From Lateolabrax maculatus (taxonomy: Eukaryota > Chordata > Actinopteri > Acropomatiformes > Lateolabracidae), in contig CM062201.1 of assembly GCA_031216445.1 (NCBI GenBank), positions 372,001 through 436,000 on the forward strand: 64,000 bases of DNA, written 5' to 3'. Both the position numbers and the translations under genes were made by a program. Below, one piece after another: positions 1 through 9,154 of this stretch. The number at the start of each line of letters is the position of its first letter. Position 1 is the stretch's first letter. Under the pieces are notes generated by a model. That model had not been told where the DNA came from. It saw only the letters and a program-made list of their open reading frames with translations, and searched no databases.

Positions 1-979
1 ATTTTAGCTGTTATTACCTAATAAAGGGAAAAACACCACAAACATATACTTTAAAAGAACACTCACTGGGTTTGTTCAGCTGCATTACAACATTTATTAA
101 AAAAATAATTGCATCACTGACAGATCTAGACTGAACAATAAATGTTCGATATTGTTACTTTTGATTCCAATTCTCCAATATAAAATGTGTGTTTTATCAC
201 TCATGTAATAACCTTACAATAAACAATAAAATTACTGTTCTCTATCCTCTTGTCATATTTAATGTATTTTAAAGCTAGTTGCAAAATTGCTCATAGTGTG
301 ATCTATGTCTGTTAGGCTATTGTAATAACAATATGCATTAAATCTATTATTCAGCCTCAAGTGTTCTGTTCCCAAGTATCACTTTCTTGTACATTCAAGT
401 ACAAAACAGCAGCTAAACAACAAACTTGTGGTTTGATTTGACTGTAGAACATGACATGGACATGGCAAAAATAAAACCACATTTTTGTGAGCTAATTCTA
501 CGCATGTAACAGTCTCACAATATTAAACAGGTAAACACCTGATAATTACAGGACTTCAGTGCATGCAAAATCATTGCATTTCTGATCAAAACTGAAAGTA
601 CAACAAATGCTTTTGTGTCCCAAAGCGAGCATCAGTCCAAGGTTTAAACCAACACAGAAAAACATCACTCCTTGGGTTTTGTATTTGTACTACATTATAG
701 TAAGTTTTCCCAAAACACAAATGTAAACAGGTCAACCTTGCTAGGTTCCTTTCTGACAACATTATCTAACAACTCTTTGCAACACAAGGTGGCGCTATTT
801 CCACCATTAGCATACTAGCATAACATGGTACACTTTAATAGAATTTTTTTTTTTTTTTGAGATCATAAACAAGCCAGCTCAGTTGCATGAAAGCATAAAA
901 CTTTCTCTGATAACAGGAGAACATTAACTGCTGCATAATTTACAAAGTGCTATCTGACAGCTGATGGCTCTTTACTGGT
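1..979 (-). other. 3' noncoding tail of transposon gene, unit 1
   Basis: No coding sequence is visible between the stop of the last exon (980) and the left end of the transposon. A minus-strand AATAAA lies at 98-93, about 880 bp past the stop, and could be the polyadenylation signal. A poly-T run near 845-859 varies in length among units. The corresponding tails are 10969-12318, 22338-23684, 33653-35004, 44984-46335, 50858-52207 and 56723-58073; the parts nearest the left terminus also hold a variable poly-A run. Confidence 0.5.
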
Positions 980-1303
980 CTAACCCAGTAGACTGTTCTT
1001 CAAAGTTAACAGTTTTGGTGGGAGGTTTTCTTTCCCAGTCCAAGCATCACAGTCTGAATGAAGTTGAGTGTATTTGCCATGCATTTTGGGTAATCCAAAT
1101 GCAAAGCATATGTAAGCCCAAATAACAGACAAACTGCCTGAGGCAAGTTTTTTTATATGATCCATGATGATACCTCCCTCCAGAATGATGGCAGTGGAGA
1201 TGGGCTGGAGGTCTACTGAACTTGGACCCTCATGAGGATTATCTTCACTGACAACTGTCAGCACACCGACAGTGCATTCTAGGGCCTCGTCTCTCGCTGT
1301 ACC
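980..1303 (-). pseudogene. Last coding exon of SAMD3-like gene, unit 1
   Basis: On the minus strand an acceptor (TTTGTAG) precedes 1303 and an open frame runs to a stop at 980-982, 108 codons including the stop. The frame joins in phase 0 with the previous exon. It has no recognisable catalytic motif and matches from memory the C-terminal region of the 'sterile alpha motif domain-containing protein 3-like' proteins repeated in fish genomes (…ILEGG.IMD… then a hydrophobic stretch and …PKLLTLKN). In units 2 and 6 a 2-bp CA insertion about 40 bases into this exon shifts the frame. Confidence 0.65.
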
Positions 1304-1771
1304 CTACAAAGACACACACACACATTCTTCAGCATGGCAATTTATGCTCTTCTAAACATTCATTTTTAATGTTGAAAGCATTTGCTAGGGAATATGGTTT
1401 TAAATATGTGTTCACACTGGATTGTTACAATATAACCAACAAAATAAATGTGGTATGATTAAACTAAAGCTATGGTCCACAAGGTCCATATATTCTTAAA
1501 CAGTGACACTGACTTTTCAGCCTGGACTCCTGCTCCTTAGATTTACAATTAATTAATGTGTACAACGTTTATGTGGCAAATTTCATTTTTATTTACTGGC
1601 TGTTTAAATACCTCTCAGATTAGCTGTGGAGGAATTGCCATACAAAATACATCAATCACTGTACAAAATGTATATTGTATATTGTGCAGATAAAATTACA
1701 TCTTCTATGTCAGCACAGATATAGTTCTATTTTAATGCAGACCAAACTTTTTCTTATGTGCAAGTACTTAC

Positions 1772-1864
1772 AGAGCATGTCTTGAAGAATTCACTGGAGT
1801 CGTCACCAAGTAAAATAGGAATGCCTTTGAGGACAACAGAGCGAAGTACTGTCACGTCTGGTGT
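1772..1864 (-). pseudogene. Internal coding exon (31 codons) of SAMD3-like gene, unit 1
   Basis: This exon is shorter than most gene callers report. On the minus strand it is bounded by an acceptor (ATCATTAG before 1864) and a donor (GTAAGT after 1772). It is 93 nt, phase 0 at both ends, and its translation contains the segment VLKGIPILLGDDSSEFFKTC, which fits the region that follows the previous exon in SAMD3-like proteins. The same exon is present at the equivalent place in all seven units. Confidence 0.65.
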
Positions 1865-2023
1865 CTAATGATACACAGAGAGAGAAAAGACCAGTTAACA
1901 GAGTAATTTGCAAGGCACAAGCACAAGTCAGACAGGAAATAGAATAGGTTGGGCTGGATCATCTCATTTAGAACTTGATTGATGAACTATCACACAGATC
2001 AAAAGCAAAATTAACCTACTTAC

Positions 2024-2182
2024 CATCCAGCTCATGTGCTGCATCAGCTCACTGAGCTTCTGGCCAACAGTTCCCCTTCTTGTTTTGAAAAGTTCAATGA
2101 AACGTGGGGTATACTGGTCCAGAGCCTCAAAGAAGTCTCCCTCAAGATTCTTACTTGCGATTCTGTTGAACTCAGCAAACAC
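2024..2182 (-). pseudogene. Coding exon (53 codons) of SAMD3-like gene, unit 1
   Basis: It is preceded by a strong acceptor (CTACTTTTCAG) and followed by a perfect donor (G/GTAAGT). The exon is 159 nt, phase 0, and begins VFAEFNR; it includes NLEGDFFEALDQYTPR. The exon is intact, but the upstream exon appears to end in a different phase, suggesting a small deletion at its 3' end. Confidence 0.65.
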
Positions 2183-2328
2183 CTGAAAAGTAGAGAGAGG
2201 GGTGGGTAGGGATGGAGAGATGGCAGAAGTGTTAACATTCCAACAAGTGTGTTTGGATTTCTAGCCACACACCTTGAATTTCTTTTTGATAGGCATTATT
2301 TTATTGGTTGAGAACAAAAATAGTTTAC

Positions 2329-3243
2329 CTGTCTGTGAAGAGTGCTGGCCATCGTTCAACAATGTTCTGTACAGCAGGTTCCTTTTCTACAATTTCTTGT
2401 CTGCGTAGTGGGAATGATTGGTCCATCATTTGTGAGATGAGAGTGCCATTGGGTTGTTTCTTCTTCATTTCTTCCACGAGAACCTTTCTGGCATTTTCAA
2501 GGCTTGTTTCATCATGTCCTTCAGGTAAGTTAGGTAGGTAGTTTGCTTCACCTCTTTTTGGCCGTTTGATATTCTTGCTTGAGGATTCTCCTTCTGGGTT
2601 GCCTTTACTTCTTTTGCCTCCATTGATTGCTACATCCTCACATCCAGCTTTTTGAAGCTTTGTGCGATAATTTAAGGCTGTTTTTCCAGCCATACCATCT
2701 GTGTGGTCCAGGCTCAGTGAGGCAGGGGTGTTTGCTAATTAGTGCTTTTGCAACACTGCTGAAGTCATCATCTTTAGGGTAAGCCTTGAAACTGTACATC
2801 GTCTCAGCAAGCTTTTCTAGTATGTCATGCTTCATATCTCGTGGTAGAGTCATACGTGTTCCATCCTTCATAAAGGCAAGATCTGCCTGTCTGAGTCTAT
2901 AGTCAACATCAACTGAGAAATTGGGTATGTCGAAGAAATCTGGCCACTGTTGTCTTAGCGATGGTGATGCTCTTCCTGTCGACAGGATCTCAGTGTCTGC
3001 TGTGCTGCACTCAGTGTCTGATGTTGTGGTGGGTGATGACAATGCGGTTAAATGGAGAGTCACAAGAGGGATGATTTTGAGCGTAGCTCTTTCAGGTAAA
3101 TCAGTTATTTCAGTCAAATTGCAGAGGGCATTATGGAAGTCTTGATCTTCATACTGCAGTTTAAAGTCATACTGCAGTGACAGTTTATCTACCAGTTGCA
3201 CTTTTAATTCTTCAATAGACTGTGGTCTCTCATTTAAAGTCAA
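2329..3243 (-). pseudogene. SAMD3-like main coding segment, frameshifted, unit 1
   Basis: This is the part of the long exon that encodes the SAMD3-like protein. It starts with an acidic/aromatic segment (RPQSIEELKVQLVDKL, then LQYEDQDF) that resembles a PB1/ubiquitin-like fold. A Ser/Thr-rich linker follows, then a conserved block with QWPDFFDIPNFSVDVDYRLR and a basic region rich in Lys. Around 2640-2700 the frame jumps: the upstream frame ends at a stop near 2638 while the conserved protein continues in another frame from about 2680, consistent with a deletion of a dozen or so bases. The donor GTAAAC follows 2329. There is no start codon of its own in the normal position; it is read on from the transposase-like segment. 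Function unknown; the match to the fish SAMD3-like family is from memory. Confidence 0.65.
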
Positions 3244-3746
3244 CTTCCTGATATCATCTTCAGCGATGATGAGTAGAGCAAGCTGAATGGAATGAAGAGA
3301 GGAGCGATATTTAGGGTGTAGATTTCCAAGTACCCAGTAGATGGCAGCTTGTGTTTCTTTCTGGAGGTTCCCAAGGGCTTAGCCACCTCAAAATCATCTA
3401 TGTACAAGAAAAGAGCAATCCTGAATTCTTCCTCTGTCAAGAGAGAATTGTCTTTAAACCGGTAACCATCCCTGTGAGATCTGTATCCTTGTGACAAATT
3501 TGTCTCAGATGACATGGCCTTATCTAAAATTTCTCCATTGTTTAGTAATGTCTGCAGCATTTTTAGTATGGGGATATACACAACTGTCTGCCTGTCATTT
3601 TTTAGGACAAACTCAATAGGCGTCACCACTGAGAATTCTTTTCAAATGTATGATGTTCGCTTGCTAGTGGTTGACAATGACCCCCTAGTAGAAGTGAATT
3701 TCAGGAATACATTATTCTCAGTAAATACTTTAGCTATCTCACTCAC
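3244..3746 (-). pseudogene. TNP2/EnSpm-type transposase N-terminal fragment, broken, unit 1
   Basis: Continuing from the zinc-finger part, the minus-strand frame is interrupted by TAA at 3747-3749 and by an in-frame TGA near 3641. It then reads VTPIEFVLKN… and FRIALFLYIDDFEVAKPLGT followed by SRKKHKL. A one-base frame change near 3335 moves the continuing family sequence (…IYWVLGNLHPKYRSSL…) to another frame. In CACTA-type transposases the Asp-containing '…D.FE..NPLG' stretch followed by '..WVL.NLPP' begins the catalytic core. Here the frame then passes at 3243 straight into the SAMD3-like protein, so most of the transposase core, including the remaining acidic residues, is missing. Assignment is from family memory. 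Confidence 0.6.
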
Positions 3747-4505
3747 TTAAGAGTCCTCAACATCTCCACAATGTTGATTTAGTATTTTTCCAACCGAGGT
3801 ATGTAACAATGGCTGTGAAAGCACATAAATTTGGTTGATCTGCTCTATAACTTCTTGCAGGGCATTTTCAGAGATGTTAAGAATCGATGACATTTTCAGA
3901 AAAACAGCAGCTACATTATGTTCCAACTGACTCTCCAAGTCTCCCACATCTTCATTGAGCTCAGTAACCTCAAACTCAACCTGATCAGTTTCAGGGGCAC
4001 TATCCTCAGGTTGAATATTTATATTAGGTGGAGGTACCTCAAGTACATTATGTGACACAATTTCAGGTTTGAATGCCATCTTATTGTGGTCTTGATGTTC
4101 TTTGCTTTTATGTGCATTAAAGGTTGAATAAACATTGCTCTGAAAGCTACAGCCTTGATATGGACAGGAAACCTTTTGCTTCAGCTTCAAATGTCTTTGT
4201 AAATGGGTAAAAAAGTCAGCTCCAGTGCAAGGCTCCACAAAGTCACACAGCTGACAATGGAAAGCAGTTTCACCCACGTTCCCCAGGTCCTTTTGAGTGT
4301 GCCATGTTGATAAGTGGACTTTGAGTGCATTGAAAGATTTAAATGTGCACAGGCACTCCTTATAAAGGCACGGTAGTGGTGATATTCGAGTGTGGCACCC
4401 GTGTTTTAAGCGGTAATGCTTAAGTAAGAAGCACCTCTTTTCAGCACAAAATGTGCAGTACTTACACAACCACTGCATAGGAAGTTTTTTGTCTTCTTGA
4501 AAAAT
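3747..4505 (-). pseudogene. C2H2 zinc-finger N-terminal part of transposon gene, unit 1
   Basis: The exon starts at 4505 after the acceptor CTTTTCTTTTCAG, so the in-frame ATG at 4523 is intronic; the likely initiator is the Met at 4478 in PMQWLCKYC. Four C2H2-like fingers follow: CKYC…HYRLKH, CLYKEC…HLSTWH, CQLC…HLQRH and CPYQGC…HKSKEH. After them comes an acidic region, then a helical segment, ending at TAA 3747-3749. The segment most likely binds DNA, perhaps transposon ends or target. Without the downstream core it would be at best a DNA-binding fragment. It is otherwise open in six of seven units. Confidence 0.7.
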
Positions 4506-4729
4506 CTGAAAAGAAAAGATCATTTTAGCATCAAGCCCGGCAAAATAGAAACAAAAAACAAAAACACTAACATGCAGTATCAGACTTGAAATACCAGAGC
4601 AACAGAAAAAAACTAAATCCTTGCAAAAATCTATCTAATTATCAAGCTTTTAATCATTTCACTTCTTTAAGACAAGAACAGCTACCAAATGAACACAGCA
4701 GTACAAAAGGTAAATGGTAAATGACTCAC

Positions 4730-4776
4730 TTATGTGGTATCAAGGGAACTGTGGATTGATCACCATCTGCCTGAGC
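4730..4776 (-). other. Candidate 47-nt 5' noncoding exon, unit 1
   Basis: On the minus strand, CTTCCAG precedes 4776 and AA/GTGAGT follows 4730. The exon does not join the zinc-finger reading frame, so if used it is 5' untranslated. Equivalents exist in units 2, 3, 4 and 7; the deletion removes it from units 5 and 6. Confidence 0.4.
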
Positions 4777-5160
4777 CTGGAAGGGGACAGTTAAGAAGAA
4801 TACAACAATTTAACACAACCAAAGCTCACCACAACTCATAAACATCTTGTTTCCAGTACAAGTGAAAACTGTAACATAGGCCTATTACCCACAAAGACAG
4901 TATTGTAATGTACATATTCTAGACAACATAACCTTAAAGAATAACTTAGGCCACTGAGTATGCCAGCAATGGTAACAGGCTATGATAAAAAGACAGACAG
5001 GGAGACCCTTTTGTCTGTCCCAAATCTGATCTGCGGGCTCTCACTGCACTCCTCGTGTGATCAGACAAGCACTGCGCAAGTAAACAGTGTGCGGCATAGA
5101 CATATAAAGAGTAGACGCCGCATCGACCGCTACTGCCTATTGGCGCTGACGAGACGTGGG

Positions 5161-5171
5161 GCCGCCATCTT
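5161..5171 (-). promoter_or_regulatory. YY1-like motif in promoter-like region of transposon gene, unit 1
   Basis: The minus strand reads AAGATGGCGGC, the classic YY1 core, about 680 bp upstream of the long exon. Around it is a GC-richer stretch (about 5010-5180) with a CCAAT-type box (ATTGG on plus at 5139-5143). Orientation matches the gene. The same motif is at 16502, 27866, 39186 and 62255, and is absent from short units. Activity is inference. Confidence 0.4.
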
Positions 5172-5174
5172 GGA

Positions 5175-5817
5175 CCGGTCACCCGCTCCACTCAGTGTAA
5201 TCTGTCTGCAGGTACAATGAAGTGTCAATGCATTTAATTAATCATAACTCTGAATACTAAACTGATTTTCACGGGATTTTTTTCTGCAAACGTCATACAT
5301 GTAGGCATGATACCGGACACATGATTCGGCGTATTTTAATATACATAATAGGCATAACGGTAATAGAATATTCTGGTATGTGATATATGCTATGTATGAT
5401 ATAATATAATACACACACACACACATATATATAAAAACACTAATATATGATAGAGAAGCAGAAGCAGATTGTGTACTACTCAGCTATTTTAATAAGTTGA
5501 AAAATGAAGAAACAATACAACATTATACATCAATATAAGATAAAACACAATAGACAGAAGTTAGATCTCAGAAAAAATGAATATGTATATCTACATATAT
5601 ATAAAAAAAATGAAAATCTATATCTATCTATCTATCTCTCTCTCCCTATATATCTGTATATATAATATATATATATATATATTATATATACATGTGTGAC
5701 GTTTGCATTAAACAATCCCGTGAAAATCAGTTTAGTATTCAGAGTTATGATTGATTAAACACGCTGACAGTTCATTGATCCTGCAGAATGATCACACTGA
5801 GTGGGGCGGGTGACCGG
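5175..5817. repeat. Large inverted repeat, 129-bp arms with AT-rich loop, unit 1
   Basis: Arm 5175-5303 is the imperfect reverse complement of arm 5689-5817, beginning at CCGGTCACCCGC. The 385-bp loop is AT-rich and holds (CA)n near 5411-5424, (CTAT)n near 5620-5637 and (TA)n near 5655-5690. The arms could form a hairpin or cruciform. Whether this is an embedded foldback/MITE-type element or part of the transposon's own regulatory region is unknown. Confidence 0.85.
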
Positions 5818-6208
5818 CTCATTGGGCGCGCTAAACGTGGTAACCATGGAAACGACACAGCTACAAATATGACTAGTGTTAAGTGAGGAGGGTTAAATAA
5901 AATAACATTAAGTTAGCATAGTCCTAACTTAACAGCCGAGCGTAAAATAAAATGATACATCCAGACTTGTTCTGATGTTCTGCCATGTGAATGCCCTCCT
6001 GCTCATGGAAACTCACAAACCGCCGGGATCAGTCTCTCATCGTGAGTGAGTACTCATAGATGACTGGCCTCAGAAAAAAAAATCAACTCCGACAGCGGGT
6101 GTGCGCGTGCACGTGACGAGCACGCCCGCGACCGCTACACTAAAGTTTCTCCTCAACTTTAACGTGACAAAAGTAAGACACGTTATGTCCATAATATAGT
6201 TCAGCTAG

Positions 6209-6230
6209 CTCAGAGCTATATAGCTCTGAG
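6209..6230. promoter_or_regulatory. Perfect 22-bp palindrome with TATA core, unit 1
   Basis: The sequence from CTCAGAGC to its mirror half around a central TATATA is perfectly self-complementary. It lies in the GC-richer upstream region of the transposon gene. Copies are at 17547-17568, 28913-28934, 40233-40254 and 63302-63323, all unchanged. It may be a protein-binding site or the core of a promoter; no function can be shown from sequence. Confidence 0.5.
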
Positions 6231-6337
6231 GCAGCGTTAGCCGACATTACAACACACATCATTACTAGCAAGCACGAAAAATATGGCGCTTACTTACAGA
6301 AAGAAAACGGTCTAAACAAGGGTAAAATATTACTCAC

Positions 6338-6432
6338 CAAATGAGTGTGCCAAGCACAAGAATGCTGAAAATAACCTTAACGAGTGCTGTTGCAGGGATT
6401 AGGTCCAGCTCCTCGTCCGTTGTTGTTGACAT
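6338..6432 (-). other. Candidate first exon with ATG, unit 1
   Basis: On the minus strand an ATG at 6432-6430 opens a frame (MSTTTDEELDLIPATALVKV…) of 31 codons running into a good donor (G/GTGAGTAA) after 6338. The C-terminal half is hydrophobic. In units 2, 3, 4 and 7 an additional 8 bp (CGGGTGTG type) just after the ATG shifts the frame to a stop after 13 codons. The exon may be untranslated. I do not recognise the peptide. Confidence 0.35.
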
Positions 6433-6695
6433 ACCGTCAGGCGTAGAGAGGACGGAGTTGCGCATGCCCACAGGTCGGGAAAAAAAAAAAAAAAGCCGGC
6501 GAAGTTTTCAAATCGAAGCAAAAGTACTAATACCACTCCGTGAAACTACTCTTTTACAATACAGCTCCTGCAGTGAAAATTTCAATTAAGTAAAAAACAT
6601 ATAACCACAAAAAGAAATACTTAAAATATTAAAATTAAAAGTAGCATACTACTGATTATTATTATATATCGCGTATGTATTATTACATATGCAGT

Positions 6696-6835
6696 GATGT
6701 AAAAAGTACAATATTTCCCTCTGAAATGTAGTGGAGTAAAAGTAGACAGTAATATGAAAAAAAAAGTAAAGTACTTAAAGTACTTTGTACTTAAGTGCAG
6801 TATTGAGTAAATGTACTTGTAAAAGCACAATTATC
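6696..6835. repeat. Teleost-type short DNA-element fragment, unit 1
   Basis: The block contains GTAAAAAGTACAATATTTCC, then TAGTGGAGTAAAAGTA and then repeated GTACTTAA/TTAAGTAC words. From memory this resembles the end of a very abundant short non-autonomous DNA repeat of teleost genomes. Only one end is present. Copies: 18042-18181, 29408-29547, 40728-40867 and 63797-63936. Confidence 0.45.
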
Positions 6836-7006
6836 GAAAACATACTTTTTCTAAATTAATCCAGTTCAAGTAGACTGAGCTGGTGAGATTTTTCAACCAC
6901 AAATTACAAGTAACTTACTAAAAGTAAGTGTTAATAGCAATTTGATAAAAACTGATTTAAGTCAATTTACTATTTTTAATTAAATACTATGTTTGCATTT
7001 ACAGTG

Positions 7007-8065
7007 TACTGCTGTCCTTGATATGTAAAAGCAAACAGATACTGTGAATCTGGGTGTAATGGCACACTAACAAATGCTGTGTACCAACAGGCGTCATGTG
7101 GGATATTAGAAAGCAAAGTATGTGGGTCTGGAACCACAGGTACTTCTGCATCTACAGTGGAATTAATGGCGCACAAATCATGCACCAATCGATAGTCACT
7201 AGAGTTTATTTTGTTTTATTGGACAAGTTGGTGTATTACACAGACTTTTTGTTGGTTTTAACACACCTGCTGCTACCAAGCCCTTGATGGTGGGTCTTAT
7301 ACCTGCTATTTGGTGTGGTTTCATGGGATATTGTTTTTGGTATGGCAACACAATGCCCTCTTTTGCTTTGATGTGAACTGGCTGTGCTGACCTAACTAGC
7401 CCTACATCTGTTTTATGATGTGACCATAACTCATGTGGTATCTGATGTAGTAGCACACTATGTTCTTCTGAGAGTGGCAGTTGAGTAGGGAATCTCTGAC
7501 TTAGTAGCACTTGGGCTCTTGTTCCTTTGTCATATGCTCGCAGAAATATTTTCACATATTGTCCATCGGAGGATGACTGCACATGCGTGTTCTGAGTTGG
7601 TTTCCATACAGTCACTTGTAGTGCTGCCTTCACCATCGGTCCTAGGTCACGTGATTCATGTCCATTAGCTATCAGGAGTGTAACATGTGGGACGGAGCTG
7701 GTGACTTGAAACCAGGGACGTAGTTCTGGTGGTACAGTAACTGCTGCTGCTGGTCCTTGTGGTCCAACATACAGGTCTTGACATATTACAGATAATATTT
7801 TGCCTGTAATCAACTCTGTCCAGCATTCTTTGTAGTCAGTATGTTGCTGAGTCTCATCATACATCAGAGTGCAGTGCAGCGGCAGTCGTGGTTCTTGTGC
7901 TGTGGGCAGTTCTTTCTGTATCCAGGCTTTTCACACACTCCATTGGTGTGCAAGTTCTGAGTCAGCTGGCCATTGGATCCAGTATACTGCAGGCTGCACA
8001 TATGTGAGTGTATTTTGTCTTTCTCTTCGTCTGCCAGTGTGCTCTAAGTCTTACAGTATCTCTTG
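7007..8065 (-). pseudogene. pol: ERV pol 5' fragment (linker and RT fingers), unit 1
   Basis: On the minus strand, a region from about 8064 to 7866 (with one stop) and the open stretch 7864-7199 encode a fish-type class I ERV segment that precedes RT and then the start of the RT fingers (VHIKAKEGIVLPYQKQYP). A second frame at 7188-7011 carries VHDLCAINS and SVPLHPDSQYLFAFTYQGQ, typical of the RT fingers/palm. Between them the frame is shifted. The segment that should hold the first catalytic Asp is missing a few residues, so RT is inactive. At 7010 the sequence ends at TACT and the transposon. No gag, protease or 5' LTR is visible. Confidence 0.75.
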
Positions 8066-8707
8066 CTGGAACATTTGAAGCAGGCTGGTATGTGGGATAT
8101 CTCCAGTGAAGTGTTAAAGATATCTGTGAACACCAGAGACAGCTGGTCAGCACAGTGCTTCAGGGTGGATGGAGAGACAGAGTCTGGCCCGGCTGCTTTG
8201 TGGAGGTTCTGTCTCTTGTATTGTCTGTTAACATCCCTCTCCAGGATTGAGAGAGGTGTCACTGTGGACGGGAAGGGGGCCTCTGAGGTTTGAAGTTGTG
8301 GAGAGGCCCAGGCCCCTGCAGTGGTGGGAGAGGTGAAGCTGGTGGCCTGGGGCTGGTGGATGGAGTCCCAGGGGATTGTGTCTGGACTGTCCCATTGTCT
8401 TTCGAAACGACAGTAGAACTTGTTCAGATTGTTGGACAGGCGCAAGTCGTTAGCAGAGTGGGGGGCTCTGGGTTTGTAATGGGTGAGCTCTCTGAGCCCC
8501 TTCCAGACAGAAGCAGAGTCCTTGGCTGAGAACTGGTGTTGGAGTTTCTCAGAATACAGTCGTTTAGCTCCCCTCACCTCCTTGCTAAACCTGTACTTTG
8601 CCTCTTTGAACCTGCTTCTGTCTCCACTCCTAAATGCTTCCTCCTTTTGCGACCTTAGCTGTCTGAGACGGGTTGGCTGTGTTGTATCTTCTGTAGCGAT
8701 GATGTGA
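8066..8707 (-). pseudogene. LINE ORF2 fragment (non-LTR reverse transcriptase), unit 1
   Basis: The minus-strand frame reads a Lys/Arg-rich region (RQLRSQKEEAFRSGDRSRFK), then EVRGAKRLYSEKLQ and SANDLRLSNNLNKFYCRFE. It ends in HKAAGPDSVSPSTLK and FTDIFNTSLE, the first conserved block of non-LTR RT domains. It stops at CFKCSS near 8068, before the catalytic FADD block, so it lacks RT activity. The clade is jockey/L2/RTE-like and not decided. The open frame continues upstream into the LTR by chance. Its lower edge abuts ERV pol. Confidence 0.7.
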
Positions 8708-8713
8708 TGATGA

Positions 8714-9154
8714 TGAAGGAATCTCCGCTGACACCGACTTAGTTGTATAAAAAGGTTTATTACAAAAAGTACAGCGTCAAAACAAGCACCATGGATTGCC
8801 TGTGAGAAGATCCGAAGCCAATGTGAATCTCCCCCGTTTTCCACTCAAACTACACCTTTTAAAGCCTCATGGTATAGCTAATGTGTGGTGACAAGATAGG
8901 CTCAGAGCCAACCTCATAACCATACATGGCTATTTTACAGAAAGGGAAGGTGGAACCTATAGTTCAGGTTGAAACTGATCTCATCTCTTTGGAACTTTAG
9001 GAAAACAACCCCCAAGGGGCACCCATCTATGAAAGTAGCCAGACCTTGGACATAGGCTTATCTAAACATTTCCCACACAAGTATCTAAACATTGGATCCA
9101 CACAAGTATCTAAACATTGGACACACATGGGAGAGACATCTCTCAGCTCAGACA
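8714..9154 (-). mobile_element. Probable ERV 3' LTR (about 441 bp), unit 1
   Basis: On the minus strand it starts TGTCTGAG at 9154 and ends CCTTCA at 8714. Inside are two tandem copies plus a partial third of a motif containing CAATGTTTAGATACTTGTG (about 9061-9122), suggestive of U3 enhancer repeats. A TTTAAAAG TATA-like box lies at 8863-8856, and AATAAA at 8761-8756, about 42 bp before the end. A short purine-rich stretch precedes 9154. It sits downstream of the integrase remnants, where a 3' LTR belongs. Exact ends are uncertain because no second LTR is present. Confidence 0.6.

Larger units (their letters stand above)
1..7006 (-). mobile_element. CACTA-like DNA transposon, copy 0 (left end outside window)
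   Basis: This is the right-hand 7.0 kb of the element. Its right terminus reads TTTACAGTG at 6998-7006, followed by TACT (7007-7010) and then ERV pol sequence. By comparison with complete copies about 360 bp are missing on the left. The gene inside runs on the minus strand, away from the right terminus. Terminal CACTG is the hallmark of EnSpm/CACTA elements; calling the superfamily from the termini and from the transposase-like fragment is inference. Confidence 0.75.

Noticed and set aside
2308..3750. Plus-strand open frames at 2308-2541, 2921-3145 and 3514-3750 and their copies
   Set aside because: They are antisense to the zinc-finger/SAMD3-like coding segments, have no recognisable motifs, and repeat only because the unit repeats.
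4478..4523. ATG at 4523 as start of the zinc-finger protein
   Set aside because: It lies inside a polypyrimidine tract ending in CAG; the exon starts at 4505 and the next Met at 4478 directly precedes the first finger.
4946..5426. Small open frames around 4946-5426 on both strands
   Set aside because: They overlap each other in the GC-rich promoter-like region and the inverted repeat, with no family resemblance or splice context.
5400..5700. CRISPR-like or satellite repeats in the AT-rich loop
   Set aside because: These are ordinary CA, CTAT and TA microsatellites without spacers.
6621..6830. Minus-strand open frame of 69 codons near 6621
   Set aside because: It is low-complexity Ile/Tyr/Phe sequence over an AT-rich noncoding repeat fragment.
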